Source of the DNA: Cephalotus follicularis
Taxonomy: Eukaryota; Streptophyta; Magnoliopsida; Oxalidales; Cephalotaceae
NCBI GenBank assembly: GCA_001972305.1
Contig: BDDD01002860.1
Span: 147,113-211,112, forward strand
Reading direction: 5' to 3'
Length of the DNA stretch: 64,000 bases
This document shows, piece after piece, positions 53,150 to 64,000 of this stretch. Under the pieces are notes generated by a model. That model was given only the letters and a program-made list of their open reading frames with translations, did no database searches and had not been told where the DNA came from. Made by a program: the position numbers and the translations under genes. How positions within the stretch are numbered: position 1 is the first letter of the stretch; each line of letters opens with the position of its first letter.

Positions 53150-55420
53150 TGTAATGCCCAGGATTTTCATTAATGTAATGTTGTATTTTCCAATGCATTT
53201 ATGCGTTTAATTAATGAGAATTATGACTTTCCCCTTTTTGTAATGTTAAATTTGGGCAAATTTTGAAGTGTGGAAAGTGCTCATGCAGGGCGGGCAGCCG
53301 ACTGCCCAAGAGGGACAGTCGACTGGACCCCCTTTTGAGTGGAAACCAGCAGACTGCTATGGGAAGCAGCCAGCTGGAGGTGTGTCGGCAAAGACAGCCG
53401 ACTGCCAGGTCTAGGCAGTCGACTTTCGACAGGTCTGGCAGCATAACGTGCGTGCCAGACTGTTGGAAGAAAAGGGGTGTGCTTTTATATAGGTGCCAGA
53501 GAGAGAGAGAGAGAGCAGTGTTTTCCTCTATAAAAGACGCGTTTTCTTCCTCTAATCTTCACCATTTTTGCAGATAGGAGAAGAGAGAATCAGAGTGTGG
53601 AGAGAAAGAGGAGGAAGTGTATGTGTTGTGGATCCAAAGAGCCTTGTGTTGAGCTGTGGTTTTGGAAGCTTGGACCAGTGGGAGAACCGGATCTGTTGGA
53701 GTTGCTGGACGAATTCAGAGACTTGGAAACTAGGATTGGAACTTAAAGAGGTGGATTGCAATTCCTAACTTGGAATTCTAAGGTAGGGGTAAATCTCATA
53801 ATTGTTATTTAAGTTTTGTTATAATGGAGGTTAATTGACGAAATGCATGCTATGGACTGTGTTATGAGCATAAATGTGTGCTATTGTTGTTGAATGCTCG
53901 TTTTGGATTGGATTGGATTGAGAAAGACATGCATTTTTCTGCTGTTTTTGCCTACTGATGTAAATCCAATCGACTGCCAAGGCGGGAAGCCGACTGGCGA
54001 GCAAGAATAGCCGGCTGTTTGGTGCAAACAGCCGGCTACTCAATGGAAAATAGCTAACTGGATGTAAGAACCAGTCCACTGTTCATACGTTTAATAGAAC
54101 ATATCTGCAGAAGGTTGTGTAGTCGACTGCCATTTGAGGGCAGCCGACTGGACGAGGTAGACAGCCGGTTGTCAAGAGGAGACAGCCGACTGCTAAGGGA
54201 GGCAGTCGACTGCCAGAATTAGGACAGCCGACTGTTGAAGGAAAACAGCCGACTGTCAAGAGACACAGCCAACTGGTTAGGGACTGACCCGTACTTTGAG
54301 CATATCTTTGTATTGCATTTTGATATGGAATGGATTGTTGACTGAATGTGATTGATGTCTAAAGTGTTTTATCCATTTTGGAAATGTGTAAATGATTTTA
54401 TACAATCATTATTTGGAATGAAAACATATATTTTGATAAACGTGTGTTTTCAAGGGATTGAAACATGGTTTTTAAAGATGGATTACATTTTGAATAAATG
54501 TAGTAATTCCAGTATTTTGTAACCTATAAACTACTTGGAAACGGTTTGATTTTCGATTGATTGATTGATGTTTGTGTTTGGATTGATGCTGCTCTAGTTC
54601 TGTGACGGAGGTGTCATGAGGTCTAGGGGCGGGATTGTGCGCCTAGGGGCCAAGAGTTGGCTAGGGACACCCACACTGATTGGATTGATGCTGCGCTAGT
54701 TCCGTGACAGAGGTGTCATGAGGGCTAGGGGCGGGATTGTGCGCCTAGGGGCCAGGAGATGGCTAGGGACACCCACAAACACTGTTTGCTTGACCTTTGT
54801 TCAAGAAACAGCGGATTGATTGGATTGACTGGATTGATTGGATTGGTCCTCTAGGACATGATTGTTGGATTGGTGATTGTGGCCACTTGGCATGTATGTG
54901 CCTTTGGAATAGATACATATACATACGTATATATGTATTATGGTATATTATGCATTACATGATGAGTGCATTCATTTCATGACATTCATTATCACTAACC
55001 TTGAATTTCACTTATGATTTAGTCGAGTGAGGACAAAGGCTAATCCCCTACTATTGCAGATTGATGCAGTGTTATGGACATCGACCGTGCGCGGCCGAAT
55101 CAAAGGGGAGATGGAGCTTTAATTTCTTAAAATAAATGTTAAACGATGTATTAAAACATGTTTTATTTTGGATTACTGTTTTAATGTATTGATCGACTTG
55201 ATCACGCCCCATTGTGGGCAATTGACAATGGCTTAGTGATGTTAAATGTTGGAATCATGTGGTATGGGACACATGATTCGGTTTGTTATTCAGCTTATTC
55301 TTAAGCGCTTCTGTAGATGTTATTGGTATTAAAGTTTTAAATTTTATCGTATTTTTATAAGCTGTATATTTGTGTTAAATTACCATGACTTATATGTTGT
55401 TAACGAAACGGGGTGTGACA
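53150..55420 (+). repeat. 3' LTR of the gypsy chromovirus
   Basis: 2,271 bases, TGTAATGCCCAGG...CGGGGTGTGACA, followed by TAAAC. Has the same (GA)n and CAGYCGACTG clusters as the 5' LTR, plus a 102-base tandem duplication at 54581-54776. Confidence 0.93.
54581..54776 (+). repeat. 102-base tandem duplication in the 3' LTR
   Basis: Two units starting GATTGATGCTGC.CTAGTTC at 54581 and 54683, each with GAGGTGTCATGAGG and GGGGCGGGATTGTGCGCCTA. Not present in the 5' LTR. Confidence 0.9.
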
Positions 55421-55425
55421 TAAAC

Positions 55426-55472
55426 ACATCAAAGGCCATAGGCATGCAGACACTCCATAAACAATCCATAAC
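55426..55472 (-). repeat. Old gypsy LTR (second segment)
   Basis: A 47-base remnant between the two inserted elements. It continues the sequence cut at 46486; class is inferred from the flanking segment only. Confidence 0.45.
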
Positions 55473-56463
55473 TGTTAACATTTATATGTTACAATCCTTG
55501 TTTATCCTTTGTTTTGATGATTACAAAACACCTGACATGTGTGATTGATGTGAAGGAATAGTTTATCTAAGTTATCTAAAGTTAACTTGTGTTGCAAGAA
55601 AGCCAAAAATTTCATATCATTACTTTTGCCATCAACGATTATGTTTTACGCGTCAATGTTCTGGGAATGGATACACGTTATGAGCTTGATAAGATGATTC
55701 TCATCAACGTCATCTATATCCACGTCAACGTGCTGGCAAAATTATGATCTACGTCAACTCCTATATCGAAGATGTCAACGTTAATAACTTGGGCATCAAC
55801 GCAGAAATCAAGTGGAGTCAACACCTTGACTATGGGCGTCAACACCATATCAAGACGTCAACACAAATGGTGCATATTTCGGACAGAGAGTTTGGACGTT
55901 AGCGCGATGATTTTTTGGAGTCAATTCAAATGATATACGCGTCAACACTAATGATGTGCGTCAACATAAATACAAATGATACTGAAGAAAACCTGAAGTG
56001 TTAACGCAGAAAAGGACATAAGTCAACACATAAAGGGATAGACGTCAACGCCATACGTACACGTCAACGCCAATGACAACTAAAACACAGAATCTGTAAT
56101 TTTTGAAAGGGCTAAAATGGTTATTCTTTCCCTGAATAGCTCCAACGGCTATCTGATGAGTTCCTGAACTCTAGCAATGGTAACAAGCTTCTGAACACTA
56201 TATATAGAGGCTCAATCCATGAAGAAAATAACTCAAGTCATACCAAGCAATATTCAAGCAAAAAGAAAGAGTTGTTTTGTGCAAAGTTTTTCTGAGTTTC
56301 TGAGATTTATTGTTATCTGTTATTCAACCTTTTGAGAGGTCTTAAACACTCAAAATATATTCAGAAATCTTGTTGTATACCCAAGGTCGTTAGTACCTTA
56401 ACTTCAAAGTTAGGATTTAGCTTTAAAATCCGATCCTCTCTTGGTTGCTTTGTGGACCTATCA
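55473..56463 (+). repeat. 5' LTR of the SIRE-like copia element
   Basis: TGTTAACATTTATATGTTAC...TTTGTGGACCTATCA, about 991 bases. Shorter than the 3' LTR in its last third. Contains a dense GCGTCAACG motif cluster at about 55628-56090. Confidence 0.85.
55628..56090 (+). repeat. CGTCAACG motif cluster in the SIRE-like LTR
   Basis: More than fifteen copies of RYGTCAACGYY and close variants (ACGTCAACG, GCGTCAACA, AGTCAACAC) at irregular 15-35-base spacing. The same cluster occurs in the 3' LTR at about 61100-61550. Confidence 0.88.
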
Positions 56464-56464
56464 A

Positions 56465-56477
56465 TTGGTATCAAAGC
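56465..56477 (+). other. Primer-binding site, slightly changed
   Basis: TTGGTATCAAAGC directly after the LTR; compare TGGTATCAGAGC for initiator tRNA-Met. Confidence 0.75.
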
Positions 56478-56517
56478 GGATTGTTATCGTTAATCTTAAT
56501 TGAGATAAGTAGATTCC

Positions 56518-59500
56518 ATGGCAACCTTTGATAATGTTAACCGATTTGATAATGTGCCTCCTTTCTTTGATGGTGATAACTTCAATGAATGGAAAATAAA
56601 AATGGCATCTTTTATTCAATCTATTGATTATGATCTTTGGGATGTTATTGTTTATGATCCTAAATTGTCTAACTCAAAATTTAGTTATGATGAGAATGAT
56701 AGAGAATTTTTAAGATTGAATGCAAAAGTTAAACATATTATTTATTGTTCTTTGAGTTCTAATATTTTTTAAAGTATTTCATTGTGTTCTTCGGCAAAAG
56801 AAATTTGGAACAAGCTTCAAGAATGTTATGGAACAAGCTCATGTCTTATGGCAATCGAAGAATCGGGAAGCGATAGTGATGAAGATGATTCAAGCAAAGG
56901 AGCGAATGAGATAAGTTATGATGATTTCATTGAAATTGTAGATAGGTACACTTCTATTATTTCCTCTTTAAAGGCTAAGATAAAAGGATTAACTATTGAA
57001 AATAATGAGCTAAAATCAAATGCTCCGAAGGATGAAATACATATATTAAAAAAAGAAGTTAATCGCTTATCTATAGAAAATAGATCTTTTAAAAATGAAT
57101 TAGATATTGTTAACATGTCTTTTGGAATTATTTACTAGTGCTATTGATGAAAATGAAAAGTTAAAAATTGAAGTATATGCTCTTAAGAAGACTTTTTCAA
57201 AATTTTCAAATAGTTGTGAAAAACTTGATAGCTTTTAGGTGTTCAAAGGTGTGTTTTTGATAGGGCTGGCTTAGGTTTTGATGAAATGAATAAAGTTGTT
57301 CCTTTTAATAATTTGATTGATAGAAAGAAAAATGACAATGTTGTTAAAAAGAAAATTAACAATGTTTCTTGTAATATTTGTGGTAAAGTTGGACATGTTT
57401 CTAGTAAATGTTGGCATAGAAAGCATGTTATCTCTTGTAATTTTTGTGGCAAGTATGGACATACTTCATATACATGTTGGCATAAAAATTATAATGTTAA
57501 TGTTAAAAGGGTTTGGGTTCCAAAAGGAACTTTTACAACTAACCTAAAAGGACCCAAAGTTGTTTGGGTACCAAAAGCATCAACTTGATTTTGATTCCTT
57601 GTAGGAGCACTTGAATGCCGAAACCAATCAATGGTATATGGATAGTGGATACTCCAAACATATGACGGGTAACAAGAATCAATTCATTACCCTAAAGCTA
57701 AAAGACAGAGGACTTGTAACTTTTGGAGACAATGCGAGAGGGGAGATTGAGGGAGTTGGCACTATAGGTAAAAATTCCTCAACCTCTATTGATAATGTCT
57801 TGTTTGTTAGAGGACTGAAACATAACCTCCTTAGCATAAGTCATTTATGTGATAAAGGTTATAGAGTTACATTCGAAAATACACATTTCATTGTAGTGAA
57901 TGTTTTAGATAATTCAATCAAGTTCATTGGATATAGACAAGACAATGTTTATGTTGTTAATATAAAAGACCTTGATTTCAAAATGTTAAATGTCTTGTTT
58001 CTATGAATAATGATATCAGTTGGTTATGGCATAGGAGATTAGGACATGCTAGTATGAATACTATCTCCAAAATTTTGAAACTTGATCTTGTTAAAGGCCT
58101 TCCCAAAATCTCTTCTGAAAAGGATAAAATTTGTGATGCTTGTCAAGTGGGAAAGCAAACAAGAACATCTTTTAAAAGTAAAAATGTTATTTCTACAACA
58201 ATGCCATTAGAACTATTATACATGGACTTGTTTGGACCATATAGAACTAGGAGCCTTGGTGGTAAACAATTTGCCTTGGTAATTGTTGATGATTTTTCGA
58301 TGTTTACTTGGACTTTATTTTTGACAAATAAAAGTGATGCCTTTAATGAATTAAAAATATTTTGTAAGAAAGTTCAAAATGAAAAGAACTCTACTATTAA
58401 GTCTATTAGAAGTGATCATGGTAAGAATTTGAAAATATTGATTTTGAGATCTTTTGTAATGAAAATGGTTTTAATCATAATTTTTCAACCCCTAGAACTC
58501 CTCAACAAAATGGAGTTGTAGAAAGGAAAAATCGTACTTTACAAGAAATGGCTAGAACTATGTTATGTGAAAATAGTTTACCTAAATATTTTTGGGCTGA
58601 GGCCGTAAACACTGCATGCTATGTGTTGAATCGAATAACAATAAGGCCAATTTTTAAAAAGACTCCATATGAATTATAGAGGCAAAAAAAGCCTAACATT
58701 ACTTACTTTCGAGCTTTTGGATGCAAGTGTTTTGTGCATAACAACGAAAAGGACAACATCGGTAAGTTTGACGCAAAAGCTGACAAAGGTATATTTCTTG
58801 GATACTCCAACTCTAGTAAAGCTTATAGAATTTTCAATAAGAAAAGATTAGTTGTTGAAGAATCTAAGCATGTTATATTTGATGAATCTAATGTTTCTAT
58901 CTCTACTCATATTGATGATGATGATGATGTTGATTTAGTTCAAGAAAATGTTAATGATATATCTTTGAATGATAGTCAACCTTTAGATGATGTTGTTGGA
59001 ACATTCTCTCAAACTTTAGATATTCCCCAAGTTAGGAAGAGAAATCTTGTTAGAGACCATCCTAGTGATGCAATCATAGGTAACCCTTCTAGAGGTGTAA
59101 CTACTAGGTCATCATACAATGTGTGTAACTATTTAGCTTTTCTTTCACAAATCAAGCCTAAAAATATAAATGAGGCTGAAGTTGATGAATTTTGGATTAT
59201 AGCTATGCAAGAAGAGCTAAATCAGTTTAAACGTAACAATGTATGGGAACTTGTAGCTAGACCTAATGATCATTCTATTATTGGTACAAAATGGGTTTTT
59301 AGAAATAAAATAGATGATCAAGGTATAGTTATTAGGAACAAGGCTAGACTTGTTACTAAGGGCTATTCTCAAGAAGAAGGAATAGATTTTGATGAAACGT
59401 ATGCTCCCGTAGCTAGACTTGAATCCATTCGCATGTTGCTTGCTTTTGCATCTCATAAAAATTTTACTTTATATCAAATAGATGTTAAAAGTGCGTTTTT

Positions 59501-60656
59501 AAATGGATTTATAAAAGAAAAAGTTTTTGTTGAACAACCCCCTGGTTTTATTGATCATTTTTATCCTGATCATGTTTTTAAATTGCAAAAAGCTTTGTAC
59601 GGTTTAAAACAAACTCCACGAGCTTAGTATGAAAGATTGAGCAATTTCCTAATTTTAAATGATTTTAAACGTGGTTTTGTTGATATTACCTTGTTTACAA
59701 AGAAACATAATGATGATATCTTGATTGTTCAAATTTATGTGGGTGATATTGTATTTGGTTCTACTAACGATTTTTTATGTACGAATTTTGCTATGTTAAT
59801 GCAAGATGAGTTCGAAATGAGTATGATGGGAGAACTCAATTTATTTCTTGGACTACAAATTAGACAACTCAAAGACAGGATCTTCATAAGTCAATCCAAA
59901 TATGTGAGGGATCTACTCAAACGCTTTGGTTTAGAGAATGCAAAACATAGCAAGACACCGATGAGTACTTCAACAAAGCTAGATAAGGATGAGAAAGGTA
60001 AATCTGTTGATCAAAAGCTTTTTAGAACTATGATAGGTTCTTTGTTATATCTTAATGCTAGTAGACCTGACATATTATTTGTTGTGTGTTTGTATGCATG
60101 TTTTCAATCTGATCCTAAAGAATCACATCTCTTTGCTGCAAAACGTATTTTTAAATATCTTGTATATACACATACACTGGGCTTATGGTATTCAAGAGAT
60201 TCTAATTTTGAATTGCGTACCTATTCTGATGTTGACTTCGGCGGATACAAAGTTGACCCAAAGAGCACAAGTGGCTCTTGTCAATTCCTAGGTAGCATGT
60301 TAGTCTCATGGTTCAGTAAAAAACAAAACTATGTTGCACTATCTACTACTGAGGCTGAGTACATTGCGGCCGGAAGTTATTGTGCCCAAGCACTTTGGAT
60401 GAAACAACAATTAGTATATTATGGATATATATTTAGTAAAATTCCTATTAAATGTGATAACACTAGTAGCATTTGTTTGTCTAAAAATCCTATTCATCAT
60501 TCTAGAACAAAGCATATAGACATTAGACATCACTTTATTAGAGATTACATAGAAAAAGAAGATGTTACTCTCACATATATTCCCACACAAGAACATATTG
60601 CTGATATTTTCATCAAACCACTTGATGAAAGTACATTCTCACACTTTAGGAGATAA
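56518..60656 (+). pseudogene. Gag-pol remains of the SIRE-like copia element
   Basis: Parts: gag about 56518-57235 (NVPPFFDGDNFNEWKIKMAS, then a coiled-coil-like K/E/N-rich tail); two CCHC knuckles about 57370-57482 (CNICGKVGHVSSKCW and CNFCGKYGHTSYTCW); protease about 57620-57760 (WYMDSGYSKHMTG); GAG-pre-integrase about 58015-58190 (WLWHRRLGHASMN, CDACQVGKQTR); integrase about 58200-58840 (LYMDLFGPYRTRSLGG); RT about 59180-59900 (GTKWVFRNKIDDQG, IDFDETYAPVARLESIRML, LQKALYGLKQTPRA); RNase H about 60200-60640 (YSDVDFGGYKVDPKSTSG, LSTTEAEYIAAGSYCAQALW). Protease reads DSGYS where DSGCS is usual. Broken, about ten breaks. Confidence 0.92.
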
Positions 60657-60946
60657 TTAGGCTTATGTGAAATAGAATAGTTTCATATGCATCCATGTCT
60701 TTGATTAAGGGGGAGCTATGAATCCTTTTTTATGCTTTCCAAAAAGGGGAAGTATGCTTTATTGGTGTATGTATTTGTGTTCACAAAATGGGAGTGTGAT
60801 TAAGGGGGAGTTTTCATTTCTTTGATGTTTTTAAAAAAATTATTAGTGGTATGACATTGACATTTACATGTTACTTCTTACACAAGTTAAATTTATGTTT
60901 TATACCTTCCTATTGTGAATGTTTTGTCATCATCAAAAAGGGAGAT
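60657..60946 (+). other. Polypurine tracts and 3' untranslated part of the SIRE-like element
   Basis: Holds two copies of GATTAAGGGGGAG (60702 and 60800) and CATCAAAAAGGGAGATTG directly before the LTR. No open frame of note. Confidence 0.75.
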
Positions 60947-62177
60947 TGTTGACATTTATATGTTACAATCCTTGTTTATCCTTTATTTTGATGATTACAA
61001 AGCACGTGACATGTGTGCTTGATGTGAAGGAATACTTTATCTAAGTTATCTAAAGTTAACTTGTGTTGCAAGAAATCCAAAACTTTCATATCAGTACTTT
61101 TGGTGTCAACGATTATGTTTTACGTGTCAACGTGCTGGGAATGGATACACATTCTGAGCTTGACAAGAAAATTCTCGTCAACGTCATCTATATCCGCGTC
61201 AACGTGCTAGGAAATTATGATCTATGTCAACTCCTATATCGAAGATGTCAACGTTAATAACTTGGGCGTCAACGCAGAAATCAAGTGGAGCCAACACCTT
61301 GACTATGGACGTCAACGCCATATCAAGACGTCAACAGAAATTGTGCATATTTCGGACAGAGAGTTTGGACATTAGCGTGATGATTTTTTGGAGTTAACTC
61401 AAATGATATACGCGTCAACGCTAATGATGTGCATCAACATAAATACAAATGATACTGAAGAAAACTTGAAGTGTTAACGTAGAAAACGACAGAAGTCAAT
61501 GCATAAAGGGATAGACATCAATGCCATGCGTACACGTCAACGCCAATGACAGCAAAAACACAGAATCTGTAATTTTTGAAAGGGATGAAATGGTGATTCT
61601 TTCTCTGAATAGCTCCAACGACTATCTGATGAGTTCCTGAACTCTAGCAACGGTAACAAGCAATACCAAGCAATATTCAAGCAAAAAGAAAGAGTTGTTT
61701 TGTGCAAAGTTTTTTTGAGTTTCTAAGATTTAGTGTTATCTGTTATTCAACCTTTTGAGAGGTCTTAAACACTCCAAATATATTCAGAATCTTATTGTAT
61801 ACCCAAGGTCGTTAGTACCTTAAATTCAAAGTTAGGATTTAGCTTTAAAATCCGAGTTGGGATTGAACTCGCAAAAGTCTAAATTTGGATTGAACTTGTA
61901 AAAATCTAGAGTTACTGTTTGTAATCGGTGGGACTACATTCTAGTGGAACCTCAAGTTGCGGCTTGGGAGAGTTGAGGTAGGCATTGTTGGGCCGAACCA
62001 CTATAAACTTTGTTTGTCATCTCTTCCCTTACTCTTATCTTATTGCAATTTAGTTTATTGCTTATATTTGATTTATCTGTTTTTGATTGCTTGTTTACAT
62101 TATCATTGACAAGTTTTAAAAAGGTGACAAGTTGAAAAAGTTGGTTATTTTCCACATAACCAATTCACCCCTCCCAT
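60947..62177 (+). repeat. 3' LTR of the SIRE-like copia element (right end incomplete)
   Basis: TGTTGACATTTATATGTTAC at the start; the last recognisable LTR phrase is AACCAATTCACCCCTCC near 62176. The terminal TTGGTTGCTTTGTGGACC seen in the 5' LTR is absent, so the right border is a truncation. Confidence 0.8.
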
Positions 62178-62660
62178 CCATACGGACAATCAATCCATAG
62201 GGTCAAGTACTCGTTTGCCTCTCCGACCCGAGATAGTACCCCCACCGTCTATGCACCATCATTGCCATAGCAGTGTGGAGAATAGGATAACACCGACCAC
62301 ATAATTCGTACCGTAATGCTAGTCCCGAAGGTACTAGCCTGTAGAAGAGATCTGTGCAATCTATGCCATATCCATATCGTATCCATCCACAATACGGTGA
62401 TGCCCGTAGGTCACCCAAAAAAGGAGGATTATCATATCCGTATAATATGTGGCCTACACCCATAATACTTCATGACAGAAATGAAGATTATGAATGGGTT
62501 ATCCCGATAAGTCTCAGCCATAACAATCATCAATTATAGCCGTACCATACCTGTAGCCCGTATCTGTGTAACGATAAAAATGATATGGATCTAATATAAA
62601 GGATCACATAGGATCCACTCTGTCAAAACCGTTTCAAAACAATTTTCCGTAACCGTTTCT
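62178..62660 (-). repeat. Old gypsy LTR (third segment), probable
   Basis: Non-coding sequence with several CATATCC/CCGTA phrases. It appears to resume the LTR interrupted at 46486 and 55472. No direct homology to a known copy in the window could be lined up, so this is by position. Confidence 0.35.
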
Positions 62661-64000
62661 GTCACACCCGTTCCCCACAACAACCGATAACCTACCGAGA
62701 ACGGATGTGACTATCACGTGACAAGCCTCCTTTCAGAAACTCGACGTGATAACTTAAAACTGTTTCGAAAGCCGTTTAAAGCTATGTAATCAAGTTTGAA
62801 AATCATAAAGTTAAAATTTCCAAAACTTTGAACAATTTTCTAACTCTTAAATTTTTACGAAAATCGGGCACGTGGTATCCGTTTATCGGACTATGCCCCC
62901 TGTAAAGAAAAACAAAGTTTATAAAAATAGACTCCCGAATGAGGAATCAACAGTTTATAAGGTGGGCTCAGCCCTCAGCAACCACAAATGGGCTCAGCAC
63001 TCAACAAACCACAATTTTAAAGAAGTAAACATAGGTTGGGCTTAGCCTCAACCATTTCAACTAGCAATAAAAGTAAATCTATAGGGATCGGCCCTTTAAA
63101 AGCAAAACTATAAAGGAAAATGTTTATATGAAAACATAAGTAAATGCATAATTAAAATGTGATGTAATGCTGCTATGCGTGTGTTGAAATCTTCGTAGCA
63201 TGCCCTGCCTTCGTGGTCAAATATCTACAGCAACAAACTAGCAATCATCTTTCTTCTATCTGGAAGGGAAAGAAAAAGGAGGGGGTTAGTCCAAATGACT
63301 AAGTGAGTAGAAACAAAATACATCTCCCATAATTATAAAACAAATAAAAGGAGAATAAAATAAGATCAAAATAGAATATAAAGTAAATCCACGGCAAGAA
63401 ATGACAACAAGTAAGATAAGATCCACAAAGATAGCATGATCACAAAGGACAACAAAATCATCAAGGAAATCAAGATTCACCCAGTATATCTAGACCACAA
63501 ATGGATATCGAAATTACAAGGAATATCAATATTCTCGATGCGCAAACAAAATCCACAAAACAGATCCACAAGGGTAACAAGATCATTTCAATGCTTAACA
63601 ATTAATTTCCACAAATATGAACATAGACATTAACAAAGCATCATAAATGAAACTTGAAAGTCAACGATAAATGTTTCACTAAACAATCTCAGAGTTCAAG
63701 ACTTCCAAAGTACCATAAAATCAGAGTACATGAAAATATCAATAATCGCGGATATGATAAAGAATATAAACTCATGCTGGATAGAATCAATAAATGAAAG
63801 AAATGAAAGACCATTATGGCTCCATAGAAGAACGCTCAAACTCATCGAATGCAATAACGTAAGAATCCATGAAACAATCTCAATGATCAAGTCAATACTC
63901 TACAGTAAGATGGACTCATAGTGAATTAACCAAGGACTCATCAAGGAAGTTCACAGAACGAATATCAAATCAAGACAGAATCAAATACATGAGAGTCACA
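62661..64000. repeat. Probable start of another LTR, running off the window
   Basis: TGTCACACCCGTTCCCCAC at 62661 looks like a gypsy LTR terminus and is followed by GACTATCACGTGACAAGCC. The rest is AT-rich, with GGGCTCAGCCCTCAGCAACC-type short repeats (62966-63050) and no coding block. The other end lies outside the window. Confidence 0.45.

Larger units (their letters stand above)
46487..55420 (+). mobile_element. Ty3/gypsy chromovirus (Tekay/Del-like), the youngest-looking full element
   Basis: Both LTRs (46487-48346 and 53150-55420), perfect TAAAC duplication, primer site TGGTATCAGAGC, and gag, protease, RT, RNase H, integrase, chromodomain-like end and polypurine tract in order. 8,934 bases. 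The LTRs differ at about 3-4% over the first 300 bases by eye, clearly less than the other full elements here, so it is the most recent of them. It is broken, with about eight to ten breaks. Confidence 0.94.
55473..62177 (+). mobile_element. SIRE/Maximus-like Ty1/copia element
   Basis: 5' LTR 55473-56463, primer-like TTGGTATCAAAGC at 56465, gag and pol in copia order, repeated TTAAGGGGGAG tracts at 60703-60812, AAAAAGGGAGATTG and then the 3' LTR from 60947. The 3' LTR phrases (GTGGGACTACATTCTAGTGGAACC, CATTGTTGGGCCGAACCACTATAAA, CCAATTCACCCCTCC) are those I recall from SIRE/Maximus elements. No envelope-like gene is seen between pol and the 3' LTR. The LTRs differ at roughly 8% by eye over the first 290 bases, so it is fairly old. 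Broken, about ten breaks; the right end is incomplete and no target duplication is found. Confidence 0.87.

Noticed and set aside
1-64000. tRNA, rRNA or other structural RNA genes
   Set aside because: I looked for tRNA-like boxes and rRNA stretches by eye and found none beyond the tRNA-complementary primer sites of the retroelements; a covariance-model search would be decisive.
1-64000. An intact host gene hidden between the elements
   Set aside because: All clear protein similarities belong to transposable elements or to gene fragments within the CACTA element. The gaps are accounted for by LTR sequence or show no coding signal.

Overview
The window looks like intergenic, transposon-packed nuclear DNA of a flowering plant. 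No intact host gene is visible. The evidence is plant-type LTR retroelements (Ty3/gypsy and Ty1/copia), a plant CACTA DNA transposon, and pieces of plant genes carried inside that transposon (an HD-ZIP IV factor, a DC1-domain protein, a tomosyn/SRO77-like WD protein). I cannot name the species. All calls come from reading the sequence by eye; no database search was run.

Layout. 1-1965: remains of an Athila-like Ty3/gypsy gag-protease, ending in sequence that resembles an LTR end. 1976-15371: the 3' end of a Ty1/copia element and its LTR, with a 334-base tandem duplication. A 10.1-kb CACTA transposon (4715-14851, 3-base target duplication AGT) sits inside this LTR. 15372-17214 and 32977-33075: leader sequence and a second, partial copy of the same copia LTR. 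17215-32971: a Ty3/gypsy chromovirus on the minus strand inserted into that copy. Its 5' LTR contains a solo LTR (25084-31115), which itself contains another solo LTR rich in minisatellites (25360-28936).

33090-34312: remains of another copia element with a short LTR. 34313-35888 and 45299-45937: the 3' end of yet another copia element, split by a copia element with matching CTAGT duplications (35889-45293). That element carries a copia solo LTR (38995-43672, GTTCC), which carries a gypsy solo LTR (41252-43445, TTGTG). 45938 to about 62660: an old gypsy LTR interrupted twice, by a gypsy chromovirus (46487-55420, TAAAC) and by a SIRE/Maximus-like copia element (55473 to about 62177). 62661-64000: apparently the start of another LTR that runs off the window.

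The most interesting object is the CACTA element. Its own transposase gene is internally deleted, while a second transposase-like gene (Transposase_24 type) still reads well through seven exons. It has picked up pieces of three unrelated host genes with their introns: three exons of a tomosyn-like gene that still join in frame, the C-terminal end of a DC1-domain gene, and the last exons of an HD-ZIP IV gene. A second theme is that several unrelated LTR families here carry dense arrays of short motifs built on GTCGAC or GTCAAC. Otherwise the region is a record of nested insertion; most insertions are dated relative to each other by clean target-site duplications. LTR fossils are described only at the level of family, parts, ends and rough age.
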